In this document: piece after piece, positions 54,030 through 61,477 of the stretch
How the letters are laid out: each line of letters begins with the position of its first letter
How positions within the stretch are numbered: the first letter of the stretch is position 1
Origin: Frateuria terrea
GTDB lineage: Bacteria > Pseudomonadota > Gammaproteobacteria > Xanthomonadales > Rhodanobacteraceae
Assembly: GCF_900115705.1 (NCBI RefSeq)
Contig: NZ_FOXL01000004.1
Location: forward strand, 62,001-126,000
Length of the DNA: 64,000 nt
Reading direction: 5' to 3'
Position numbers and translations under genes: made by a program
Notes under the pieces: generated by a model
Database searches by the model: none
Told to the model about the DNA's origin: nothing
What the model saw: the letters and a program-made list of their open reading frames with translations, nothing else

Positions 54030-54387
54030 AGAACCCCAGCTGCGTGCGGAACGCCTCCACCAGCGCCAGCAGCTCGCGCGTGCCGTAGGGTTTGGCCAGG
54101 TAGGCGTCGTAGGCCGGGTGGTGGGGCAGGTGGTCTTCGGGTATCGCGGTGGCGAGGATGATCGGCCGCTCGAAGCCTGCCAGGCGCAGGCGCTCGATCA
54201 TCTCCAGCCCGTCCAGCCGCGGCATCATGAAATCGGTGACCACCAGCTCGGGCTGTTCCTGCAGCGCGATCTCCAGGCCCTCGTGGCCATCGGAGGCGAC
54301 GGTTACGTGGTAGCCGGCGTCTTCCAGCACGGTGGCGGCCACCAAGGCGACATCGGGTTCATCTTCGACCAGAAGGACGCGAAGCAT
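54028..54387 (-). CDS. Stand-alone response regulator receiver protein
   Basis: 119-residue CheY-like receiver with no output domain: LRVLLVEDEPDVALVAATVLEDAGY, phospho-acceptor in LVVTDFMMPRLDG, T/A switch ATAIPED and the conserved Lys in YLAKPY. It starts 2 bp after the KaiC-like stop and is probably translated from the same mRNA, making a KaiC-receiver pair. Start at 54387. Confidence 0.9.
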   Translation of the reverse strand: MLRVLLVEDEPDVALVAATVLEDAGYHVTVASDGHEGLEIALQEQPELVVTDFMMPRLDGLEMIERLRLAGFERPIILATAIPEDHLPHHPAYDAYLAKPYGTRELLALVEAFRTQLGF

Positions 54388-54389
54388 GA

Positions 54390-55808
54390 TCAGCTCGCAT
54401 CCCCGGCCGGGCCGACGCGTGGATCGGGCCCGAACGCGATGCCGTTGCCGTTGATGTGGAACTCCTGCGTACACGGGTCGAAGTTGCTGTCGCGCAGCTT
54501 GATCACCGACAGGTAGCGACGGAACGCGTGCGCACGCCGGCCCGTGCTGAGCAGCAGCACGTTGTCGACCATCGCCGACAACTCGTCGCTGGGCAGCTGG
54601 ATCTCGTCGAGCTGCAGCTCGGGAATCTCGGAGGTGTACAACACCGTGGCGCCGAGCGCGGCCAGCTGCATGCTGAGCGCGTTGATCACGTAGGGCATGC
54701 GCCTGGTGATCACCAGGCTGTCGCGGATGGCCACCAGACCGTCGATGAAGACGCGCTTGACCTTGCGCGCCTTCGCATGGCTGACGACGTCGCGGATGAT
54801 CTCGTCGACGATGTTTTCCGCCGGCGGCAGCCACTGGATGTCCAGCGTGCCGGCCTCGGTCGGGGTATCCAGGTCCAGGCCGACGCTGCGCGCCTTCATC
54901 CGTATATGCGCGGGCGTTTCGTAGAAGCCGAGCATGAGTCCGGGTTCCTGCGCGCTCGACAGCGACAGGAAATGCATGCCCAGCGTGGTCTTGCCCGAAC
55001 CGGTCGGCCCCACCAGCAACGTGGCCGATCCTCCCGGTAGACCGCCCTGCAGCAGGCCGTCGATGTCGCGGTGACCGATCGACGAGCGATGCGCCTGGGC
55101 GCTGGGCAGGACCGCCGCGTCCATCGTGCTTTCGGCGCGGGGAAAGACGGCGATGCCATTGCCGGTGATACGGAAGCGGTGCTTGCCGGGCAGGATCGCC
55201 GCGCCGCGGTGTTTCCTCACCTGGATGGTGCGGTAGGCGCGGAAGCCGGTCGTCTCGTCGCTCAGCTCGATCCAGCCATCGACCATGGTGTGTTCGGGAC
55301 AGCTGGCGTCGCGATTCTGGTGGGTGAGCATCACCAGTACCGCGCCGGCCATGCCGGCCACGCCCTGCAGGGTGTGGATGAAGGCGCGGAACTCCTGCTC
55401 CGAGGCCACCGACTGCGCCACGAAGGTGCCGTCGAGCACCATCGCGGTGGCGCGATGGCGCTTGAGCTCGTGCTGCACCAGCTTGAGCAGCCCGGGCAGG
55501 CCCTCGCGCTCGAGCACGCCGTAGCCACTGACGTACTGCATTGCATCGGGCAGCGCGCTGCCCTCGAAGAAGCCCATCTGGCTGACGTAGGCGAGCATGC
55601 GCGAGCTCGACTCGGCCAGCAGCGTCATGTAGAGCGCCCGCCCGCCCCCCGCGACGTGCGCGTAGCAGAACTGGTTGGCCAGGATCGTCTTGCCGGCACC
55701 CGGTGGCCCCTGGACGATGTAGGCCGAACCGCGGAGGAAACCGCCATCGGTCAGCTGGTCGAGTCCCTCTACGCCGGTCGAGAATTTTTCGATCACGCTT
55801 TGCTCCAC
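54390..55808 (-). CDS. KaiC-like double RecA-fold ATPase (copy 1)
   Basis: 472-residue protein with two KaiC/RecA domains: Walker A GPPGAGKTI and GPTGSGKTT, each followed by an ATP-binding strand-loop (AMVLDGTFV; RVFIDGLVA). Aligned by eye, the CII phosphosite S431-T432 of cyanobacterial KaiC corresponds to Ser-Ala here (LSAMVDNVLLL). No kaiA or kaiB is nearby; a receiver follows directly. Start taken as GTG at 55808; an in-frame GTG four codons on has a GGAG site and is a fair alternative. Likely a signalling ATPase rather than a clock protein. Confidence 0.88.
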   Translation of the reverse strand: MEQSVIEKFSTGVEGLDQLTDGGFLRGSAYIVQGPPGAGKTILANQFCYAHVAGGGRALYMTLLAESSSRMLAYVSQMGFFEGSALPDAMQYVSGYGVLEREGLPGLLKLVQHELKRHRATAMVLDGTFVAQSVASEQEFRAFIHTLQGVAGMAGAVLVMLTHQNRDASCPEHTMVDGWIELSDETTGFRAYRTIQVRKHRGAAILPGKHRFRITGNGIAVFPRAESTMDAAVLPSAQAHRSSIGHRDIDGLLQGGLPGGSATLLVGPTGSGKTTLGMHFLSLSSAQEPGLMLGFYETPAHIRMKARSVGLDLDTPTEAGTLDIQWLPPAENIVDEIIRDVVSHAKARKVKRVFIDGLVAIRDSLVITRRMPYVINALSMQLAALGATVLYTSEIPELQLDEIQLPSDELSAMVDNVLLLSTGRRAHAFRRYLSVIKLRDSNFDPCTQEFHINGNGIAFGPDPRVGPAGDAS

Positions 55809-56200
55809 ATCGGGCCCGGTGCAGCGGTCTCACTAGCCGTTCCGCGCCGGGTAAGCGGGGCATGTTAGCGGTTAGTGCCGCGGATGGAAAAAAAACCTCG
55901 CCATTTCACATGCCGGGCATCCGGACGCGGCCATGCAATCCGCCAATCCAAGCAGCTTCGGCAGCGATCTTGACTGTCCATTGACGCCAGCGGCTATTCA
56001 CTTCCGACGCCGCAAAGGCAGGAGCCCGGGCGAGGCAAAACGGCCGTGTGTGGTGAGGGTGCGCGCTACCGTTTTCGTCTGCCTCGCCCGAGGCATGGAA
56101 GTTCGTATGTGCGTCATGGATCCGTCCTCACGACCGGCTTCGCCAACCAAGGAAGTGGCGTCGATCGCATCGAACGATCCCAGATCCCACGGAGAGCATC
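55809..56200. promoter_or_regulatory. Divergent control region between KaiC-like gene and tyrosinase 2
   Basis: 392 bp with no supported gene. It holds the promoters of the minus-strand KaiC-receiver unit and of tyrosinase copy 2; GGAGAGCATC lies before the tyrosinase ATG. No FNR-like palindrome is seen here, unlike at tyrosinase copy 1. Confidence 0.5.
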
Positions 56201-57628
56201 ATGATTTCCAGAAGGCGCTTCCTGCAGTCTTCGGTTTCGCTTGCGCTGGTCCCGCTCCTGCCGCGGGTGGCCCGCTCGGTCACCTTGAACATCCGGCCCA
56301 GCTGGGACGTATTCCGCACCGGCCCTTCGTTCGCCTCCTTCTGCAGCGCGGTCAAGTCGATGAAGGCGAACACCAACGTCGCCGATCCCGCGTCGTGGTC
56401 GTACTGGGTGAGCGTGCACAGCCAGTACTGCCCGCACGGCAAGGCCTACTTCCTGGCCTGGCATCGCGGCTTCCTCTACAACTTCGAGAACCAGCTGCGC
56501 CTGGCCTCGGGCGACCCGACCCTGGTGTTGCCGTACTGGAGCTATTACGACAGCCCGTCGATTCCCGACGAATTCCTCGACCCATCCCTGCCCATGTACC
56601 GCAGCGACCGCGTAGGAACGAACGTCGCCAGTGGGCTGACCCTGGACGCATTCGCCAGCACCATCGTCAACTTCCAGCGCGGCAAGCCCAATGCCTTCGA
56701 GCCGGTGATCGAGCCCTTGCCGCACAACAACGTGCACAACCTGATCGGTGGCGCGATGTCCTCGGTGCGCATCTCGCCGCGGGACCCGATCTTCTGGCTG
56801 CACCACGCCAACATCGACCGCCTGTGGGTGGCATGGCTGAAGGCCGGCGGCGGGCGCACCCAGCCAGCCACCAAGTACGCCTACTGGTCCGGCAGCTTCC
56901 AATACGGCAGTGCCATCGCGACCATGCCGCGGGCATGGACCGCCTCGACCTCCACCCAGCTGGGCTACGTCTACGACAACCAGACCATGCCCACCACGCT
57001 GCCGCCGACGGGCTACATCGCGCGCGCCGCATCCAGCCAGGTGGGTGCCATGCCGGTGCGTCCGGCCACGATCCAGAGCGTGCCTTTGGGCGTGGCGCGA
57101 CCGCTGGCGCTGGACGAGCGCTCGGTCAGCGTGGACGTGACGCTCACCGCGCAAGACGCCAACCGCGTGCGCTCGGGCATGCTCGAGTCGGGCACCGCCA
57201 CGGCGTCGAACCAGGCAGGCGGCCCCGTGCGCGTGGTGCTGGACGACGTCCGGCTCACCAGCCTGGGAGATAAGGGCGGCTACTTCTACAACGTCTACGT
57301 CAACCTGCCAGACCCCGGTGCCGCGGGGGCACCTGCCCAGGCCTACCTGCTCGGCTCGTTCGGCCCCTTCGAGATCAGCGTGGCGAAGATGCAGGCGGGC
57401 ATGAAGGGGGCAGGCATGCACGACATGCAGAGCATGGCGATGCCTGCGAACCAGGGCGGCGGAGCGCGCCTGGTGTTCCCGATTACCGACGCGCTGCAGC
57501 GCATCTGGCCGACGCGGCTCGATCGGCTGACCATTTCCTTCGTGCGCAAGGACGGTCGCCGGCAGCCGACCCGCGGCCAGGTCATCCAGGTCGGCGGGTT
57601 CCACGTCGAAGCGGACCCATCGAGATGA
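56201..57628 (+). CDS. Tat-exported tyrosinase family copper protein (copy 2)
   Basis: 475-residue paralogue of the tyrosinase at 4047. N-terminal Tat signal (ISRRRFLQSSVSLALVPLLP). CuA region SVHSQYCPHGKAYFLAWHRGF and CuB region HNNVHNLIGGAMSSVRISPRDPIFWLHHANIDRLW keep all six histidines. The middle and C-terminal domain are alignable along their length with copy 1 (YAYWSGSFQYG vs SYWSGSFNYG; GPFEISVAKM vs GPFEVSVARH), so the two are a duplicated family rather than distant relatives. Flanked by the KaiC modules. Confidence 0.9.
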   Translation: MISRRRFLQSSVSLALVPLLPRVARSVTLNIRPSWDVFRTGPSFASFCSAVKSMKANTNVADPASWSYWVSVHSQYCPHGKAYFLAWHRGFLYNFENQLRLASGDPTLVLPYWSYYDSPSIPDEFLDPSLPMYRSDRVGTNVASGLTLDAFASTIVNFQRGKPNAFEPVIEPLPHNNVHNLIGGAMSSVRISPRDPIFWLHHANIDRLWVAWLKAGGGRTQPATKYAYWSGSFQYGSAIATMPRAWTASTSTQLGYVYDNQTMPTTLPPTGYIARAASSQVGAMPVRPATIQSVPLGVARPLALDERSVSVDVTLTAQDANRVRSGMLESGTATASNQAGGPVRVVLDDVRLTSLGDKGGYFYNVYVNLPDPGAAGAPAQAYLLGSFGPFEISVAKMQAGMKGAGMHDMQSMAMPANQGGGARLVFPITDALQRIWPTRLDRLTISFVRKDGRRQPTRGQVIQVGGFHVEADPSR

Positions 57629-57641
57629 GGCATGTGTCCGG

Positions 57642-57666
57642 CGAGGCCGCCGCCGCGGCGGCCTCG
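57642..57666 (+). terminator. Hairpin after tyrosinase 2
   Basis: CGAGGCCGCC and GGCGGCCTCG form a 10-bp stem with 5-base loop, 14 bp past the stop. The T-tract is weak. Confidence 0.6.
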
Positions 57667-57699
57667 ACCTTGACTGCGATGACAGGTACTCCGCGAATT

Positions 57700-57886
57700 T
57701 TTACCGCGCGTTGACGGCGCCTGCGCTTCACTGAGGCGGTGATGAACGAATGACGATGGCCGCGGGCACTGGGCAAGGGAGGCGCCGTGCACCTCAGGCC
57801 GTCTCGATTTGGAAGCCGATCCGGACAAGTGACCGAAGGGAACGCAAGGAAGCGAGGGGCGCCGCCAGGATGCGGCGCCCTTTTTA
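57700..57886 (+). ncRNA. Candidate small RNA with strong terminator
   Basis: A gene-free stretch that ends in an intrinsic terminator: GGGCGCCGC and GCGGCGCCC (9 bp, loop CAGGAT) then TTTTT at 57857-57885. No ORF precedes it in the right position, and TTGACG at 57713 could be a -35. Several AGGGA/AGGA motifs occur. It may be a small RNA or just a transcript end of unknown origin; low confidence. Confidence 0.3.
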
Positions 57887-58006
57887 TATGGCCCCGCATG
57901 CCGCGCGTTCGCAGGCTGCACGCGCGATGCGAAGCCATCGCCCGACGCGGCAGCCGGCGTAATACCATGCGCCGCCGCCATCTGGCGGCCTGCCTGGGCG
58001 AACCTC

Positions 58007-58825
58007 ATGACACGACCGCTTGCCATGGCTGGCTGGTTGCTCGGCTTTGCCGCGCTCGATCTGTACGCCAACCTCGTGCCCCGCCTGACCGGTGGCGCGG
58101 TGACGGCCTGGCTGGCCTACGTCGCTGGATTCTTTGCCCTGACGTTCGTCCTCTGCCGCTATGGCCTGGGGCTGCGCCACGCGGCGCCGCTGGGCCTGGC
58201 ACGGCCTGCCGGGTGGATGCGCTGGTTGTGGGTCGGCTTCGGGATAGGCTTCGGCATCTGGGCGCTGAAGAATCTCCTCTTGCTCGCGATGGGCAAGTTC
58301 GAGCTGGCCGGATGGCGCGACGCCTCCTTTGCGCTGCCGCTGCTGGGCAAGGCCCTGTTCGCGATGTTCCTCGCCTCGGCCATCAACGACCTGATGATCC
58401 GCGGTTATGGCCTGGCCTTCTGCCGTCGTTTCGAACTGATGCGCTGGTACGTGCCACTTACCGTCATCGCGTACGCGCTGGACGATTCGTGGAACGAAGG
58501 CATCGACCTGGGCAACCTGGCGTTCTCGGCCATCCTGGGCCTCTCGCTGGCGTGGACCGTGCTCAGGACCGGCGCGCTCTGGATGAGCATCGGCATCCAC
58601 TGGGGCGGCAACGTCTTCTACCGCTTCATGTACGGTTTCGACGGCCAGGGCGTGCCGCGGCTGCAGCACATGATCGAGGGTGTGCGGTTCGAGTACGCGA
58701 GCCTGGCGGCGACCGCACTGATGTTTCCCCTGGTGCTGCTGGTGTTGCAGTGGATCCGGGTAGTCCCGAGGGCTGAGCCGAAGCCGGTGGGGCCGCTTGC
58801 CCGAAGGCCCGTACGGCGCGGCTGA
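58007..58825 (+). CDS. CPBP/CAAX-family membrane protein with degenerate protease motifs
   Basis: 272-residue polytopic membrane protein (about seven helices) resembling CPBP intramembrane metalloproteases (ABI/Rce1-type). The usual E-E-x-x-x-R motif reads N-D-L-M-I-R, the second motif F-x-x-x-H reads AYALDD, while the third, H-x-x-x-N (GIHWGGN), is kept. Thus two of three catalytic elements are altered, suggesting an inactive or altered enzyme. Start ATG at 58007. Confidence 0.65.
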   Translation: MTRPLAMAGWLLGFAALDLYANLVPRLTGGAVTAWLAYVAGFFALTFVLCRYGLGLRHAAPLGLARPAGWMRWLWVGFGIGFGIWALKNLLLLAMGKFELAGWRDASFALPLLGKALFAMFLASAINDLMIRGYGLAFCRRFELMRWYVPLTVIAYALDDSWNEGIDLGNLAFSAILGLSLAWTVLRTGALWMSIGIHWGGNVFYRFMYGFDGQGVPRLQHMIEGVRFEYASLAATALMFPLVLLVLQWIRVVPRAEPKPVGPLARRPVRRG

Positions 58826-58944
58826 TCAGTGGCACTCCGTCATCCGGGCACCGCACGCATCGCCGCAGCCGTTGCACAACTTCTTGACCTTTTGACGACG
58901 CCCCTTACGGTTGACTTCGCTTCCTGCCATGTGAGGGATCCACG

Positions 58945-59634
58945 GTGGCCCGCGGCACGCCCAGCATCCACGCTCCCGTCGAGTTCGACCTGATCCAGGG
59001 TGCCCCAGCGCTCTACATTTTTTTCGGCGGCATCGCCGCGGGCATCGCGATGCCGCCGTTCGAGTTCTACAGCGCCTCGAAGATCCTCGAGGCCAGCCGC
59101 ATCTTCGTGCGCGATTTCCGCCAGTGCTGGTACCACGCCGGCTTGCCCGGGATCAGCCACGACATCCCGTCGACGGCGGCCTACCTGGCCGAGCAGATCG
59201 CCCGCCTGGAACCCGAGCGGGTGGTGTTCGTGGGCAACTCCATGGGTGGGTTCGCCGCCATGCTCTTTGCCGCGATGCTCGGCGGCGTCGACGCCATCGC
59301 TTTCGCGCCGCAGACTTTCGTGTCCCCCGGCTTGCGCCTGCGCCACCGGGACACGCGCTGGGCACGGCAGATCGGCAAGGTCTGGTGGCAGGGCCTGCGC
59401 GCGCCGAGGTTCTGGGACGTCCGGCCGGCGCTCGCCAAGGCGCGTGGGGATATGCGGGTCTCGGTGTTCTATTCCCCCGACGACGCGCTGGACCGCGTCC
59501 ACGCCCGGCGCCTGGAAGGGCTGGCACAGGTGACGGTGCATGAGATCCCAGGCGGCAGGCACAACATGGTCAAGCTGCTGCGCGACAACGGCAGCCTGCC
59601 AGCGATCATGGCCAGAACGTTCGAGGCCGCCTAG
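58945..59634 (+). CDS. Alpha/beta hydrolase-fold protein
   Basis: 229-residue hydrolase: oxyanion/strand region ALYIFFGGIAAGIAMPP, nucleophile elbow VFVGNSMGGFAAML (Ser in GNSMGG), acid in YSPDDALD, and catalytic His in PGGRHNMVKLL. GTG start at 58945 after TGTGAGGGATCC. No signal peptide. Substrate unknown; similar to short esterase-like proteins near regulators. Confidence 0.75.
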   Translation: MARGTPSIHAPVEFDLIQGAPALYIFFGGIAAGIAMPPFEFYSASKILEASRIFVRDFRQCWYHAGLPGISHDIPSTAAYLAEQIARLEPERVVFVGNSMGGFAAMLFAAMLGGVDAIAFAPQTFVSPGLRLRHRDTRWARQIGKVWWQGLRAPRFWDVRPALAKARGDMRVSVFYSPDDALDRVHARRLEGLAQVTVHEIPGGRHNMVKLLRDNGSLPAIMARTFEAA

Positions 59635-59875
59635 GCCGGCGTGGCTAGTGATCTCGCGGCCGACCGGCACGCACCGCCGGAACCGTCCGCAATCTCCGCG
59701 CCGAGGCCCGTAGGACCAGGCAGGGGCTCCTGCCCATCGGAAGCATGTCCCTGGCCCGCGCGGCACGTACCTGCATGTCGTCGTGCTGCTCGGACGTTCC
59801 CAGGTCTGCAAGGTTCGGCGTACACGGCGGCGTCGGCGGCGTCATCGACAAGGGCTGGCTTCGGCGGATGCGGTC

Positions 59876-59924
59876 CGCGAAGGCCGCGTGAAGGCGCCCG
59901 GTGGGCGCCAGAGCGGCCTTCGCG
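59876..59924. other. Nested hairpin before KaiC-like gene 2
   Basis: An outer 12-bp perfect stem (CGCGAAGGCCGC and GCGGCCTTCGCG) encloses an inner 7-bp stem (GGCGCCC and GGGCGCC, GGT loop). It lies 18 bp before the KaiC-like start within a 307-bp gap that has no gene. Possible leader structure, terminator remnant or protein-binding palindrome. Confidence 0.55.
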
Positions 59925-59941
59925 CCGCGGCCGATTAGCCT

Positions 59942-61477
59942 GTGGTAGAAAAATATGTTCACGACAATTTGATCGAGGTACACGGCTTGAACGATCCCTT
60001 GACTGAGCAGGCCTCCACGGGTGTGGCCGGCCTTGACGACGTGCTCAACGGCGGCCTCACCCGAGGTCGGCTGTTCCTGCTCGAGGGCCACCCCGGCACC
60101 GGCAAGACCACCGTCGGGCTGCAGTTCCTGCTGGCCGGTCGGGAGGCGGGCGAACGTGGGCTCTACGTCACGATGTCCGAAACCGAAGACGAACTGCGGG
60201 CCACGGCGGCGTCGCACGGATGGTCGTTGGACGGCCTGGACATCTTCGAACTGGTGCCGCCGGAAAACCTCCTCGACGAAGCCCAGAAGCAAAGCCTGCT
60301 GTATTCCTCTGACTTGGAACTGGGCGAAACCACCAGCCGGATCTTCGAGGCGTTCGAGCGCGTCCGTCCGGACCGGGTGGTACTGGACAGCCTGTCCGAG
60401 ATCCGCCTGCTGGCCCAGAGTTCACTTCGCTATCGCCGCCAGATCCTCACACTCAAGCATTACTTCTCGCGGTCGGACGCAACCGTACTGATGCTTGACG
60501 ACATGACCAGCGAGAGCACCGACAAGACCGTCCACAGCGTGGCCCACGGTGCATTCCAGCTGGAAGAGCTCTCGCCCGACTATGGCGCCGAGCGCCGCCG
60601 CCTGCGCGTGCTCAAGTACCGCGGACGGCATTTCCGCGGCGGCTACCACGATTTCGTGATCCGCACCGGCGGCGTGCATGTGTATCCGCGGCTGGTGGCC
60701 GGCGAGCACGGCGGGCGATTCGAGCACGAGGTCCTGCCCTGTCCCACGCCGGAACTCGACGCCCTGCTCGGCGGCGGCATCGAGCGCGGCTCGAGCGTAC
60801 TGGTGCTGGGGCCGGCCGGCACCGGCAAGTCGCTGCTCAGCCTGACCTTCCTCGTCGGCGCAATCCAGCGGGGAGGACGCGCGGCGATGTTCATCTTCGA
60901 CGAGGAACGAGGCCTGCTGTTCCAGCGCGCGCTGGGCGTGGGCATCGACATGCAGCGCCTGGTCGACGAGGGCAGGCTGGTGGTCGAGCAGATCGATGCG
61001 GCGCAGATGACTCCGGGGGAATTCACCGCCCGCGTGCGCGAGCACGTGGAAGCAGGCGTGCGCATGGTGGTGATCGACAGCCTCAACGGCTACCAGGCTG
61101 CGATGCCGGAGGAGCAGGCGCTGGTGCTTCATATGCACGAGTTGCTGCAGTTCCTCAACCGGCGCGGCGTCACGGCGCTCCTCACCGTGGCCCAGCATGG
61201 CCTGGTGGGCGACATGAGGTCGCCGGTGGACGTCACCTATCTCGCCGACACGGTGTTGCTGCTTCGTTACTTCGAGGCGGCCGGGCGGGTGCGGCGCGCC
61301 ATCTCGGTGGTGAAGAAGCGCGCCAGCGCCCACGAGGACACCATCCGCGAATACCGCCTGGGAGCGCAGGGCTTCCAGCTGGGCGAGCCGTTGACCCAGT
61401 TCCAGGGCGTGTTGCGGGGCGTGCCCACGCTCGTGGGTGCCGACCTCGAGAAGCAGCTGATACCGGACCGGTCGTGA
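59942..61477 (+). CDS. KaiC-like double RecA-fold ATPase (copy 2)
   Basis: 511-residue KaiC homologue. Domain CI: Walker A GHPGTGKTT, Walker B VVLDSLSEI. Domain CII: GPAGTGKSLL, VVIDSLNGY and the KaiC tail ISVVKKRASAHEDTIREYRL. By eye, the CII phosphosite S431-T432 aligns with Thr-Tyr. No KaiA/KaiB. The start is either GTG at 59942 (given) or TTG at 59988, which has a better GAGG site. The stop overlaps the kinase GTG start, so the two are coupled. Confidence 0.9.
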   Translation: MVEKYVHDNLIEVHGLNDPLTEQASTGVAGLDDVLNGGLTRGRLFLLEGHPGTGKTTVGLQFLLAGREAGERGLYVTMSETEDELRATAASHGWSLDGLDIFELVPPENLLDEAQKQSLLYSSDLELGETTSRIFEAFERVRPDRVVLDSLSEIRLLAQSSLRYRRQILTLKHYFSRSDATVLMLDDMTSESTDKTVHSVAHGAFQLEELSPDYGAERRRLRVLKYRGRHFRGGYHDFVIRTGGVHVYPRLVAGEHGGRFEHEVLPCPTPELDALLGGGIERGSSVLVLGPAGTGKSLLSLTFLVGAIQRGGRAAMFIFDEERGLLFQRALGVGIDMQRLVDEGRLVVEQIDAAQMTPGEFTARVREHVEAGVRMVVIDSLNGYQAAMPEEQALVLHMHELLQFLNRRGVTALLTVAQHGLVGDMRSPVDVTYLADTVLLLRYFEAAGRVRRAISVVKKRASAHEDTIREYRLGAQGFQLGEPLTQFQGVLRGVPTLVGADLEKQLIPDRS

